From assembly GCF_001625215.2 (NCBI RefSeq), contig NC_030383.2, forward strand, positions 45,814,380 through 45,878,379: a DNA stretch of 64,000 bases, written 5' to 3'. The notes beneath the pieces were generated by a model. It was given only the letters and a program-made list of their open reading frames with translations, made no database searches and was not told the DNA's origin. The position numbers were made by a program, and so were the translations under genes. This document shows, in pieces, positions 34,601-45,341 of this stretch (position 1 is the first letter of the stretch; each line of letters begins with the position of its first letter). This stretch comes from Daucus carota subsp. sativus (Eukaryota > Streptophyta > Magnoliopsida > Apiales > Apiaceae).

Positions 34601-37522
34601 TACATAATTATTTTCTGCCAAAAGAGCATTTCCCACTTACTTTAAAATAAATGGAGTTTCTAAAGGTGGAAAATATATATTTCTTAAACAAACTTAACAT
34701 TTCAGATCACGAGTAAATCCTTCAGGGTCATGGATTCCTAACTATCAGACTATCAGTCAGAAGGCTAACAAGTCATGTCACTATATATCAAACATACCAA
34801 TTTTCAGAGGTAATCATGTGATTACGGTAAATAAATTAGGCAAGGAGCCAAATGCTTAAACTTCACAAGTTTATGAGATCTACTAAAATTAAGATGTATT
34901 TGTTACAAAATCGAGGATAAAGGGGAACTAGGAAGTACATTGCTTCCTACAAGCGATCATAATTTCTTCAAGGATGCTTCCAATTCTACCGAAACAGATT
35001 ATAATATATAGTTCAACCAGTACACCCAATAAATGGGCTACACCAGCAAATTCTTTTGCCGTATTTATGGAACAATATATATTTGTCACCTTTATTGGAT
35101 GCTTCCAATTCTACCGAAACAGATTGTAATATACAGTTCAACCAGTACACCCAATAAGTGGGCTACACCAGCATATTTTTCTGCCGTACTTATGGAACAA
35201 TATATATTTGTCACCTTAAAGTGACAAATGCTTCAATTTCAATGGTGCACTAATGGCGGATTATTTATATACGAGCAACTCTGTTATCCGGACTCTTCGA
35301 TTTTGGCCTTATACACATGTCAGCCGGACATGACATGGGCATGGGTACAAGATCTGAGTCCGATCTTTCATAGTGAAACCGGACACTTCATCTTGCAACA
35401 ACCAAAATTTAAAATGAATTTGAAGGCCTTACAACAACTTGTTCGTAAAGAGCAAGGTCCATATATGACCTTTTCTATGTTATTCTTTGACTTTATGACA
35501 CGGATATGACACATATAACGTGTATAAGTTTTATTGGTAGAAGACACTAATCACACTTACTTTTTAGTATGGATCAAGGACATATAATTTTCACTTATCT
35601 TAAGTTTATATTCCGAGTCACCGCACCCATGTCCGATTTCGGACTCACATCCAAAAATCTTAATTTTCAAAAAGTAAGAATCTGACACTTGGATCCGCAC
35701 CCATGTCGGACAAGTGACAACCATACCCATGTCCGGGTAACTAAAGATGAGCAAAATGCAGAAATGAAGTTGATGAACATGCTAAATGCAGATATAAAGT
35801 CCTAAAATAAATGAGTTGGTCACAACTCACAAGTGACGAGACTATATGAATGTAAGCAACATTCCTGTGTATACATTGGTCAATATAGGTGCTTGCCAAC
35901 TACACTCCAAAACAGTAAAACTATAATACTAGAAGAAAAGTCTGATCTCAGACTTGCTTTCACAACAGACATAAATCTAATTTTGCATGCATGATAACTA
36001 AGATATAATCAGCTATATTGACAACATAAAAGATATGTTGAGAAAGATTACTTACAGGATGGCTGACGTTCTTATCTTCACTACCGACATTCAGTTTCGG
36101 CAATGAACGCTCCGGCTGAGATGTTTCTCTTTTAGTTACAGAAGTTTGGTAACGATCGCCATAAACATTAGACTTGTATGCAGCTACAGAATTTATGGTA
36201 CCCTTTCCATAGGAATTACCTCCAGCTGCTCTTGAAGGGTACAGGAATGCGCTCTTCAAATTATCAAGGTTTTTCGTTCCAGCAAGTTCACGGCTATAAT
36301 TGTTTGTCAGAGCACCCTTATTGATATCATTGTTAAAAGACTTTGCGGTATGTACCATAGATCTCTGATGATTTCTACGATCATTCTCACACTTCCTAAT
36401 CTTTTCACTATCTCTACCTGCCCTTCTTTCCAGCTCCTCGGCATCTGAGTTGCTTTTACTAGATCCTCTGTCTCTTTCAGTCTTTCTTTCATGTCGCTTC
36501 TTTTCTGTTTCTTTTTTAACAACTTTTTCCTTAGAAGGAGTTGCCCCTTTTCTACAATCTTTTTCAGCATCTGTCTTCTCATCTCTTGATCTCCTACGTT
36601 CTTCTATTAACCTAGCAACTTCCTCTCTTTGCTTCCTATCTTCTTCATCCCACTGTTCCTTCGTCAGTTTAGCTTGTCGCTTCTCTTCAGCTTTCCTGCG
36701 AGCTTTTTCTACTCTACTCTCTTGAAAATTTGAACCATTCTCACCTCTATTAGCCATTTTCCTGCGCTCTGCGTCAACTGATGCATCATCTCCGGATGTC
36801 CCGACTCTAAATATCTTTCTCCAAACCCACATTATACTCAAGAAAAAAGCAGTCAGTGCTCTGCAAGCAAAAATGAGAGCATGAGAATAAGATTTTTCAG
36901 CTAAACAATGGTCATCTCCAAAAAAAATCCGTCCACCATGCTTCCGCCTACCCTTGCCAGGAAAAGATCCACCAACCCAATTTCCATTATCTAACCAATC
37001 ATGACCACACATCCAACCACCACTATCCGACCAAACCTTCTCATTCAGCATCCTCCCACTCTTCCCTACCAAATCTTTCAAAATCCCACTATTTGATATC
37101 CCCAACCCCGGCGGCACAGGCAAATCCAACACCGGTCTCTTCGAAATATGCCCACAATATGAACACATAAACTTTCCACCACCCGGGTTCTGCTCCCTAT
37201 ACGGAGTCAAACAATTCCTGCACCTCCTGGTAGCTGTCTTCCTAAGTTTCTGCAACTCAATAGCCTCAAACCTCTTCTTCTCCCTAAGCCTAGCATTCCT
37301 ACGTACACGCCACGCCGACAGCTGTGGCATCAAAATCTCATACCAAAACAATGTGACCAGAAGCACAAACACACAAGCCAACCTGGGAGACGTAATCTCA
37401 AACCGAAAAGCTGGAGGCAGCAACTGAGACAGTGCCCATAGTCCAATAAGTGGAATCACTAACCATGGAAGCATGGTAGCAATTCGTCTCGACCACTTCT
37501 GAATTACGCAGAGTATACACAT
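26220..37522 (-). CDS. Stress response NST1-like membrane protein, three exons
   Basis: Reverse-strand exons 37522-36056, 33363-32315 and 26343-26220, 879 residues, both introns GT-AG and in frame. The N-terminus has two hydrophobic segments (about 18-38 and 47-66), a C-x2-C...C-x2-C metal-binding motif (Cys 101, 104, 120, 123), and a third hydrophobic segment (about 214-235). Then comes a long charged coiled-coil stretch (about 265-400), and a low-complexity C-terminal half with repeated short Trp/Pro phrases. Plant proteins with this N-terminus are annotated as stress response protein NST1-like; their biochemical role is not known to me. The ATG at 37522 is used because plant relatives, as I recall them, start with the same MCILCVIQ phrase; a second ATG is at 37474. 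The short last exon (ending SIWSYD) was identified by reading the frame across an apparent stop at 32311-32313, which is really a GTAAGT donor. Confidence 0.78.
26462..26715 (+). mobile_element. Short Helitron-like element
   Basis: Starts TCTATACTATATTATTAAAG and ends CTAG, followed by T, with the hairpin CGTGCATCGCACG (26690-26702) ten bases before the terminal CTAG. A 5' TC, 3' CTRR end and a subterminal hairpin are the Helitron signature. There is no terminal inverted repeat or target duplication, as expected. The base before the 5' TC is C, not the usual A, so the left end is uncertain. Confidence 0.55.
27012..27294. mobile_element. hAT-like MITE with CCTGTTTGG ends
   Basis: Left end CCTGTTTGGGAATTAGCGG and inverted right end CCTGTTTGGAAGTTAGAGG pair over about 19 bp. 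The body repeats 'gattagct' and 'tagcgg' words on both arms. No coding capacity. A clear target duplication was not found. Confidence 0.6.
28194..29309. mobile_element. Element with AGAGATGACAAT / AGGGATGGTAAT ends
   Basis: Left end AGAGATGACAATTCAACC and inverted right end AGGGATGGTAATCGGG correspond. The interior near both ends is rich in 'cgaaccc' and 'cgggtt' words (28230-28380). The element at 28406-28822 is inserted in it. Non-coding apart from chance frames. Confidence 0.5.
28406..28822. mobile_element. (TA)n-bounded MITE with AGTTAAGTTCTATGGAG ends
   Basis: Begins GAGTTAAGTTCTATGGAGTA and ends with its inverse (TACTCCATAGAACTTAACTT). It is flanked by (AT)n tracts at 28384-28405 and 28823-28838. 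The position between two TA microsatellite halves resembles rice Micron-type elements, which target TA repeats. Non-coding. Confidence 0.65.
30238..30328. repeat. (TA)n microsatellite
   Basis: About 90 bp of near-pure TA with a few C interruptions. It forms the left border of the element at 30329. The frames it opens on both strands are runs of Ile/Tyr codons and are not genes. Confidence 0.9.
30329..31126. mobile_element. (TA)n-bounded element, GGGTCGGGTTCCAG family, copy 1
   Basis: Starts GGGTCGGGTTCCAGATAGAA directly after a (TA)n tract and ends TTTGAACCTCACC directly before another. The ends are imperfect inverted repeats (GGGTCGGGTTC versus GGTGAGGTTCA). An internal 48-bp minisatellite (about 30627-30845, wording 'tgtactgcagcagaatctcg') has four to five copies. 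A second family member is at 52024-52868. Non-coding. Confidence 0.7.
31145..31604. mobile_element. (TA)n-bounded element with GGG...CCC ends
   Basis: Starts GGGTGGAATCTGGTACAAAC and ends ATCATATCCC, with the subterminal phrase ACAAACTTACAAAC present in inverted orientation near both ends. Flanked by (AT)n at 31127-31144 and 31605-31632, so the left tract is shared with the preceding element. Non-coding. Confidence 0.62.
34378..34760. repeat. Dispersed repeat, copy 1 (pairs with 50508-50835)
   Basis: A stretch with the phrases 'tcacgattaagattta', 'aactgtttttagttatgaaa' and 'aatcaagattttctc' recurs in the same order and orientation at 50508-50835, with many substitutions and small gaps. No ends or coding frames identify its class. 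Confidence 0.55.
34972..35221. repeat. 125-bp tandem duplication, two copies
   Basis: The segment starting GGATGCTTCCAATTCTACCG occurs at 34972 and again at 35097, exactly 125 bp apart, with only scattered differences. It is within intron 1 of the NST1-like gene. The open frame across it merely reads the two copies. Confidence 0.85.
35283..35741. mobile_element. Element with GTTATCCGGACTC / GTTACCCGGAC ends
   Basis: Left end GTTATCCGGACTC, inverted right end GTTACCCGGACATGGG. Internal 'acccatgtc' and 'gacatggg' words recur near both ends. Same family as 27779-29356 and much shorter. It sits in intron 1 of the NST1-like gene. Confidence 0.5.
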
Positions 37523-37990
37523 TATCCTCTAACCCCCGCCCACACCTATCTCTCTCCCCAATCTCTCTCCCTAATCTCTTTCTCCAGTTATATCAATCCA
37601 AGAAATTAGGGCAAAAGATAAAATTAAATATATATATATAATATTATCAACAATCTCTTCAAATTCCAAACCCTAGGAGAGACAATTACAGCATCAAAAC
37701 CTAGTTTCAATTACAGAAAATAAACAACAATAAGATAAATAACAATAAATAATTGTTAGAAATGGAGAGAATTAATTAGGGTTCTAAGGCCTTAATTTTG
37801 GGAGCTTTTTGTGAATATTAAAATTAAAGTGAATAGATAAGAAACAAAAGACTTACAGATGCGAGAGTAAACAAATCGACGACGGCGATTGACGGTGGCG
37901 AACGCACGGAGGAGAAGTCACGGTGACCGTCTATGTAAATATTTTATGTGTTTTATAATTGTGTGAAAGAGAGAGAAATAGATTTACAGA
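37523..37990 (-). other. Probable leader and promoter region of the NST1-like gene
   Basis: On the reverse strand a good donor (CATCT|GTAAGT, GT at 37856-37855) suggests a non-coding first exon just above 37857 and a leader intron running towards the start codon at 37522. The part at 37531-37580 is 'ctct' rich on the plus strand, as in plant leaders. The exact transcription start cannot be read. Confidence 0.4.
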
Positions 37991-38317
37991 TAACGAGAGA
38001 TTTATTATTTTTATTTTAAGGAAAAAGCCCAAATGGAACCTTAAATTTATTAAATTATTATTATATGATAATATTTGTAAATATTTTAGTTACTCCTATT
38101 TTTATGAATGGGTGTGTGACAAACCAGGGGAAAACTCAACCGAATAATGGTTCGTTTCAACTCCTCTGGATAACTTGTATTAACAAGAGTTAAGAGTATT
38201 AAAGGGGGGCTAAACCATAAGTCATAACTGGGTTTAAGGTTTTTCTTTTCTTTGGAGGGTTTGTAGTTCATATCAATAAACATGTTTAGCTTTGGTCCAG
38301 ACTACATTGCAAGTTGC

Positions 38318-38905
38318 AAATTAGTTAATGTTTGAACTTCATATTTAGGAGGGAGGTGCATCTCAATTAATTACGTGATAATTTTTCTTAAATATTTAGG
38401 TTTTTCTCACGTAAATTTTTAATATCTTTAATTATAGAAGAAGAAAACAGTATTGATACGATTATAGATCGTATCATGAGTTTACACCGACTTGGATCTA
38501 TGTTGACGGCGTTACACATACAAGTTTGATGGAATTTTTTATATATTATCATACTCTAAATATAGGTTATGTTGAATATATCATCTTTTGATACCAATCT
38601 ACAGTATTAATTTTTATTTTTTTTTGACAAAATCTACAGTATTATTTATCTCAAATGAATATGTTAACTCTAAAACTAGCTCATGAATTAATTGATTCAT
38701 CATAAGTTTACATACATATTCCTTATTTATTAAATTACCATAAAAATATATTTTTTATGAGAGTTACAGCAACGACATATATAAATGAAACTAAACTCGT
38801 GGTGATAACTGATAACCAATTTTGTCGGATATTTGAAATTCTAATGAAATGATTAATCACATAAATATTATACAGAGGATCGTCTAAGATGGGTGATATC
38901 ATATA
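38318..38905. repeat. Diverged direct repeat, copy 1
   Basis: The order 'caaattagttaatg', 'ttctcac', 'gttgacgg..ttacacatacaagttt', 'tatattatcat', 'ataaccaa', 'gatatcatat' recurs at 39357-39905. The two copies are about 1.04 kb apart in the same orientation, diverged and with no coding frame. They may be the ends of a decayed element or a local duplication. Confidence 0.55.
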
Positions 38906-39356
38906 TAACAGTATCTCCTGTAGATTAGTTAGATGAGGTCTTAAGTTATAATTTTGAGAAATATGCATAAAAATTTACTCCAGCAGAGTCCATACTCATT
39001 CCCTAAATGTTAGGATCCATTTTTCATTTCTCATGAATAGCTAATTTATAACTCATTCCACATTTGGTTTTTAATGATTAAATATTCAATTCTCACCTTT
39101 TGCACATTCTTTTCCATATTTTTTTGTTATTTTTTTATTAAAAGAATTTGAATTTAATATTATAATAATAAGAGGGATTATTGTTGGAGTTGTAAATCAA
39201 TATAGAGTCGTATTTTTTAGAAATTGAGTTGTTTATCATATATTTAGGGAACCTCCTTTAGACATTGCTGGAGATACTCTACCGTTTACGCGTCATATGG
39301 GGATGAGTAAATGTTATGGGTGGATAGTCCCATGTATTAAGAAGTATCCTTTACGA

Positions 39357-39905
39357 TGTACAAATTAGTTAATGTTGAACTTCAAATCTTAGTGGATAGG
39401 CGCATCCCAGCCAAATACATGATAATTTTTAAATAAATACCGAAAATATTATGTGTTTCTCACATTAAATTTTAATTTCTTTATTTATAGAACAAGAAAG
39501 CGACAACAATGCAACCATGGATCACATCGTGCTTGGATGAATGTTGACGGAATATTTACACATACAAGTTTAATAAATTTTTTGATATATTATCACATAA
39601 ATTTTTTTGATTACGTACAAGATATTGTCTTTCACCAATCTATCATTTATTCTGAAAAAATATATTAATTATGAATCTAACTCATGAGTCAATTTGTTCA
39701 TCATATATTCACATACTCTGGATAAAAATATTATTCTTCATGAGAGTTAAACCAATGATATATATAAATATTAATAAAACCAAACTCGTCGTGATAACCA
39801 ACTTTATCACAAGTGACAGTCGAAAATTCTAATAAAATTCACTAATCATATAAATATCATATAGAGGATGGGGATTTAATCTCTGTGAGTGATATCATAT
39901 AAGGG
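39357..39905. repeat. Diverged direct repeat, copy 2
   Basis: Second member of the pair with 38318-38905; same motif order and orientation. The spacer between the copies carries a MITE-like block at about 38974-39280 whose ends read CTCCAGCA and, inverted, CTCCAGCAATGTC. Confidence 0.55.
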
Positions 39906-40711
39906 GGTGATGTTATACGAGGATGAGGATGAGTGATGATACAAGGCGGGTAATATATGATTGGAAAGTGTCCCAAGTCCAATTGAATTAGAAAGAACTT
40001 TTATGTAATCTATATGATATCATTTTTTTTTGATAATGTATATGATATCATTTTTATTAATAAGAAAGTTATTTATGGGTTTTATCTATTTAAAATATTT
40101 AAATTAGAATATCCATAATTTAGAGTAAAAATTTTATGGATTATAACGAAATTATAATAATAAGATTAAAAATTATAACTTTAAACTTTAATAGTTCCTG
40201 GTTATAGGATAACTAATTAGAAGTTAGTTAATCTGTAAAGATTGGTATCTAGTATACTTGCTTCATCATTAAGAATATCTGTTGTCATAGGCATTTGTGT
40301 GGTGATACTATAATTAGTATGTGGCTGCTCATTACTGAATAAATTCATTGAATATAACTCGAAAAGTTAAGTTATTACTGGAGTTCACTCACATGTTAGT
40401 TGTTGTTCATATAGTGATGGCTGTACAAGTATCCTTAAACTTGATATCATCATAGTCATCTTGTCTACACTGAACTGTAATTTATTTAGTTCTTAATCTC
40501 AAGGGACAATTAGGGTTGAATATTCGGTTCGGAACCTAAAACCGTACCGATTAACCGAATATTTTTCAGTATGGTTAACCAAACTATATATTCCGGTTGG
40601 ATTTTTGGTAGCAAAAATTTTAAAATCTGTTTTTTCGATTTTTAACCGCGGTTAACCGAAAAACCGAATGGTTAACCGAATTTTCAACATTTAATAATAT
40701 TTTATTAATAT

Positions 40712-40749
<38 letters not shown>

Positions 40750-40858
40750 TGTAAAATACTGTGATTTTATTTATTTATTTAAATATTTCTATTTAATTAT
40801 TATTGTTATTATGAGTTAGATTTGAGATTTAAAATTTGTTTGTATTTATATTATTAGA

Positions 40859-43028
40859 TGTTAGCATTAATTGGGAGCTTCTAGAATTATTTTGTGTTAG
40901 TTATTTGAATAATAAAATAGAGGAGATTCTTTATTAATGGAAAGAAGCGTAGAAATATTTTTGAAAATCGAAATTCTTTTGAGAAGACCTTATATTTGGA
41001 AATTGGTTTATGAGGTGGAGAAAATTGTGACCCAAGTTTGGAACTTTCTATTTACGATTAGGTTTTATGTGCTATATAATAATCCTTTTAGAATCCGAAT
41101 AAGTCGTACAGCAATTTACGTAGACGGGTATGCTCTCTTTTCCTCTTTGATTCTAACACGTATGTGTTGACTTGAGTTATTGATTTATTGCTTCTTGTCA
41201 TGCGTATTTGATGTAAATATATCATGTTTGCTTAATTGTTTATGCTGAAATTCGTATATAGCAATTTCTGTGAATCAGTTGGGTTGTAAAAATCGTAGTA
41301 AATTGAAAATTGATCGGATGTTGTTGATTCTGGACATTATGAAAAGCTCTCGTCGATACCTACAACCTTTGTCTCAGGACTTATTTCGAAATTAGCAGTG
41401 TATCTATGCTAAAAATCACATTCTTTGTTACCCTTCAGTTCTTAGTCGCGAAACTTTTTTTCCATGTTCAAAAATTCGCTATAAATTGATCGTATGTCGA
41501 AAATTTACTCATGATACCAATCTGAAAAGCTTGAGATATAATCTTTAGTTATCAGTCATACCCATATGTTGTTTAAATTGATTTAATTGTCTAAACTGAC
41601 TTACAAAGATTCAGGGCTGTTTATACTTTTCTGCTGAGTTGTTCCGTGTTTAAAAATTCATATCTCCCTCGTTATTTGCCATAAAATTGTGATCTTTACC
41701 AATTCTGAAACCTCTGAGAATGATATATAAGTGTTTAGTTATAGTCTAATTGATATCAGTTTGTTTGCTTTGTGAAAATCTGCTTTGAATGTAAACTGGT
41801 CCTGAGTAAAATTCTGCTGTGTTACTTGAACTTCTAAAATTCATAACTAATTCGTTATCTGTCCGTTTATTATGAATCTGGTCATTTTGAAATCCTTGTT
41901 GAATGTACTTTAATTATCCAGTTGACTATTTTCTCATATTCAGAAGTTATCTTTGGTTAATATTGAGATTTGTAACAGCATGCATTGTTATTTGTCTTAT
42001 TCGGTAATTAAATTGTGTTAATTGTTATTAGTAGTTAAAGTTTGTATTTTGTTAAGACTTGTTATATGCCTTGCTCTTGATTGTTTAAGGAGTACTATAT
42101 GTTAATTATGTTTTGTTTATTAATTAAATGTATAGGCTTTGTTCGTGTTATTAATTTCGGATTTTAAGTGTCGACTTTGAGGTAAGTACTTTTTGACTTA
42201 CTTTTATTTTTGAAAAGATATTTTGATTTTGTGAATTTCGGATGTTTGTTATAAGAATAAGAATTTTGTTTCGAAGTTTATAAGATATAAGATATGAGAA
42301 TCTTTGAAGACCCAGTCTCTACGTTTCGAACCCGTTCGTAATTTACGCTATAGTTCCGGAACTAGCCTTAGATACCCTTAGTAGGCGCACAAGTGTGCAA
42401 CTTCAGATACCTATTAAGGGCGCGTGATTATTGAACTTTAGATCCCGGTCACTGGGTAAGTGTGGCAAAAGAATAAGAATAAGATCCCGGTCACTGGGAA
42501 AGTGTGGCCGTAGAGCAAGACTGTGGTATTGATAAGATTTTTGTTTCTGATCTGTTTTAAATTATGTTTGCTTTTAAAATATAAACTGTGGGTTGGATTT
42601 GTTTTTACAAGTGCTTTAAAAATTATTATTGTTTTGAGGAACAAGGTTTTATAAAAACACCCACTGATTTCGAGATTAATTGTTAGTCAAATTGTTACTT
42701 GCTGAGCTGTGTAGCTCATCCGTTTCTCTATATTTCAGGTTCTATCATGTGGAAGAATTTTGAGAATAAGATTGAGGACTTTTGGATTTTATGCTTCGTG
42801 ATTATTTGCATTAGTGAATAAAGACTTGGTGTTTATTAAGCATAATTTGATGAATTTATTAGTTATTAGTTTTGGATTATGGAGCTGCGTCTCCAACTTT
42901 ATGACTTTTAATTATCGGGTTTGACCGCTGCTTTGACTTATATATTATTTGAGGATTTTGATTTAAGTAATTGTATTATTTATGTCGTGAAATTAGTTTT
43001 TAATATTCCGAAAAGTCGGGATGTTACA
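40859..43028. mobile_element. Solo LTR, probably Ty3/Gypsy (Tekay/Del-type)
   Basis: About 2.17 kb starting TGTTAGCATTAATTGGG and ending GGGATGTTACA, flanked by ATTAG (40853-40857 with one extra base before TG; 43029-43033 on the right). It contains the repeated phrase 'gatcccggtcactggg', a 'tgctgagctgtgtagctcat' phrase and a 3' 'tatttcaggt' stretch that I associate with long LTRs of chromovirus-type Gypsy elements. There are no internal gag-pol genes between two LTRs, so it is a solo LTR left by recombination. Confidence 0.65.
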
Positions 43029-43091
43029 ATTAGTTATTCACAGACTGTGATTTTATTATTTATAGTTGTTATATAGTATTGTATTATTGTG

Positions 43092-43322
43092 GGGCTGTTT
43101 GGACAAATTTAAAAAAAGTGACTTCTTGCTTAAACTAGAGAAGTGGAGTAGAAGTGAGAAGTAAATAAGTGAATAAAGTGTTTGGAAAAGAAGCAGAAGC
43201 TGTGAGAGAAAAGTTAGGATTCTCAGCTTCTTAAAAGTGCTTCTGCTTCTTTACACAAATGGGTCAAGAAAAGCAGAAGTCAAAAGCAGTTTTTGCTTCT
43301 GGCAAACAAACATGCACACAAT
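43092..43322. mobile_element. MITE, GGCTGTTTGG family, copy 4
   Basis: Starts GGGGCTGTTTGGACAAATTT and ends CAAACAAACATGCAC, with the same internal order as the copies at 289, 15896 and 22152. Inserted in the outer element at 40511-43785. Confidence 0.65.
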
Positions 43323-44409
43323 CTAAGTGTTAATTTATCTTGCTTTTCAAAATCTGCTATAAGTTTTTAGCCAAAAAAAAAAATCTGCTATAAGTTTGTA
43401 TTATTAACAGAATCAGAATGCATGAGAAATTGAGATTTGAGAGTTGGTTGACCATAGATTCCTGTGTGTACATTGTGACTCCTTGAAACAAAACACGATT
43501 TCATTCCATCAACTCCATTGCATCAGTATTTGCTTAAATTTTAACAAGTGAAGTTCTGTAAGTGTGGGTGTAACTTTAACAGATGTATAGATGTTGTCGT
43601 AGAAATTATTTAAATTTCGGTTATTAATATCGATTTTCGGTAATAACTGAAATAACAATTTCGGTTTCGGTTATAAATCAAAAAAAATTCGATTCAGTTT
43701 TGATAGCTAATTTTCGCTTATTTTGATTTCGGTTAACTGAAACAAATTTCGCTTTCATTTTTGGTTAATCGAATGCTCATCCCTTGGGACAATAATAAAA
43801 GTTCTCTTGGGTATAGGTAGGTTTTTCATATTTTAAGTAGTGAATTCGTATTATTCAGATAGTCACGATATACTGAAAAATATCGTTGATGACGTAGAAA
43901 AAATATGATTAGTTTATTATTCATTTCTACTACGGGATTTATTATTAATATTATTTTAAATTATTAATAATAATTTAATAATAATATAATATTTTTAAAA
44001 TATAGTGAAATCTTTTAGAGATTCAACAAATTTTATGCATTGCATTATTAAATTTCCAAACTTTATAATTAACGTATTTTTTTAGATTTCAAGTTAATAA
44101 TTTTTGAAAGGGAAATAAATGTTAAACTGAAAACACGGACGTCCTTGGCCCTCTCCGCCCCTCTTGACTTGCTTGGTCGAAACTTACAATCTATAAATGT
44201 CAACCAAACAACTGCATATATAGGAGCCAGATAGAGGCCGGCATGGAGCTGGTCCAGTCAAATTGGAGAGATGGCTCTATACAAGATAAGACTATTATTA
44301 TAGCTAATAATGTTACTATTATTGCTCGACTGTTTGCATGGTAATAATGGCATATCTGCGAGTTGAAGTCTGAAAGCGGATGATAAGATTTATGAGCAGT
44401 ACAGCAGTA

Positions 44410-45341
44410 CTCTCTCTGGTTTTTTTTTATATGACGTTTTGATTTTTGACACATACTTAGTACTTTGATCGGATAGTTAAAAATAGAGTTATATGCAATT
44501 GGCACCCCTTATGTTTGGACATAATGCACATTGCACCTAATAATTTTGGAAAATACACTTTGCAGCCCTAGACTTTTAACCCGTAGACACTTTGCACCCT
44601 TTCCGTTAATTTATGCCGTTACTGTTAACTTTTGCAGGGGCATTTTGGGAAATTTAATTATATTTAATTAAAATCAGAGCTTTATTTAAATTTTTTCACC
44701 ATCTAAACGATATTTTTCGGAAAAACTTAAAGAACGAAAGTTGTAGAGAATAAAAAGATCTTTTTAGAACAATAAAGTTCAAAATTTAAATAATTATTTA
44801 AAAAGGATTGTTCATTTTTACAAGATTTCTAATTTTTGAATTTTTTTAGAATAATTATAAAAAGAATTACGAAAATTTTGAACCTTATAATTTTAAGAAG
44901 ATGTTTTTATTCACTACAACTTTCGTTCTTTAAGTTTTTCCGAAAAATATCGTTTAGTTGGTCAGAAAATTTTAACAAAGGTCTGATATTAATTAAATAT
45001 AATTAAATTTCTCAAAATGCCCCTGCAAAAGTTAACGGTAACGGCAAAAATTAACGGAAAGGGTGCAAAGTGTCTACGGGTTAAAAGTCTGGGGTTGCAA
45101 AGTGTATTTTCCAAAACTATTAGGTGCAATGTGCATTATGTCCAAACATAAGGGGTGCCAATTGCATATAACTCTTAAAAATATTATTTTTTGAATTTTC
45201 TTTTTCTGAATAAAATTTTTGATTATATATTATTATTCAGAAAAAAATTTTAAAAAAAATAATATTTTTAACTACCCGGTCAAAGCACTTAAAAGTGTGT
45301 GTTAAAAGTCAAAGCGTCATATAAAAAAACAGAGGCAGAAG
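44410..45341. mobile_element. Stowaway-like MITE interrupted by a MULE-type element
   Basis: Left arm CTCTCTGGTTTTTTTTTATA and inverted right arm CTTCTGCCTCTGTTTTTT share the following 60 bases ('tatgacg(t/c)tttga...actttga(t/c)cgg'). TA lies on both sides. The empty site at 46255-46265 confirms the boundaries. The MULE-type element at 44486-45174 is inserted in it. Confidence 0.7.
44486..45174. mobile_element. MULE-type foldback element, 9-bp duplication TTAAAAATA
   Basis: Starts GAGTTATATGCAATTGGCAC and ends with the inverse; inverted repeats run for roughly 320 bp of the 689-bp length. TTAAAAATA flanks both sides (44477-44485, 45175-45183). The 'ggcaccccttatgtttgg' phrase just inside the end recurs in worn form near 2590. 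Non-coding; the arms could form a long RNA hairpin. Confidence 0.87.

Larger units (their letters stand above)
33364..36055 (-). other. First intron of the NST1-like gene
   Basis: Donor GTAAGT (36055 downwards) and acceptor CAG (before 33363). It holds a two-copy tandem duplication at 34972-35221, an element at 35283-35741, a relic at about 33958-34205, and a dispersed repeat at about 34378-34760. No other gene is seen. Confidence 0.75.
40511..43785. mobile_element. 3.3-kb nested element with GGGACAAT target duplication
   Basis: Ends TAGGGTTGAATATTCGGTT and, inverted, AAGGGATGAGCATTCGATT correspond, and GGGACAAT flanks both sides (40503-40510, 43786-43793). Near each end are many 'ggttaaccg'/'ttcggtta' words. 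The original element was short; most of its present length is a solo LTR (40859-43028) and a MITE (about 43092-43322). The 8-bp duplication suggests hAT-like origin. No transposase is seen. Confidence 0.75.

Noticed and set aside
35228-35509. 93-codon open frame in NST1-like intron 1
   Set aside because: It spans the end of a transposable element and lies in an intron on the opposite strand.
36450-36725. Forward open frame opposite the NST1-like coiled coil
   Set aside because: Ser/Phe-rich antisense of a Lys/Glu/Arg-rich stretch; a typical shadow.
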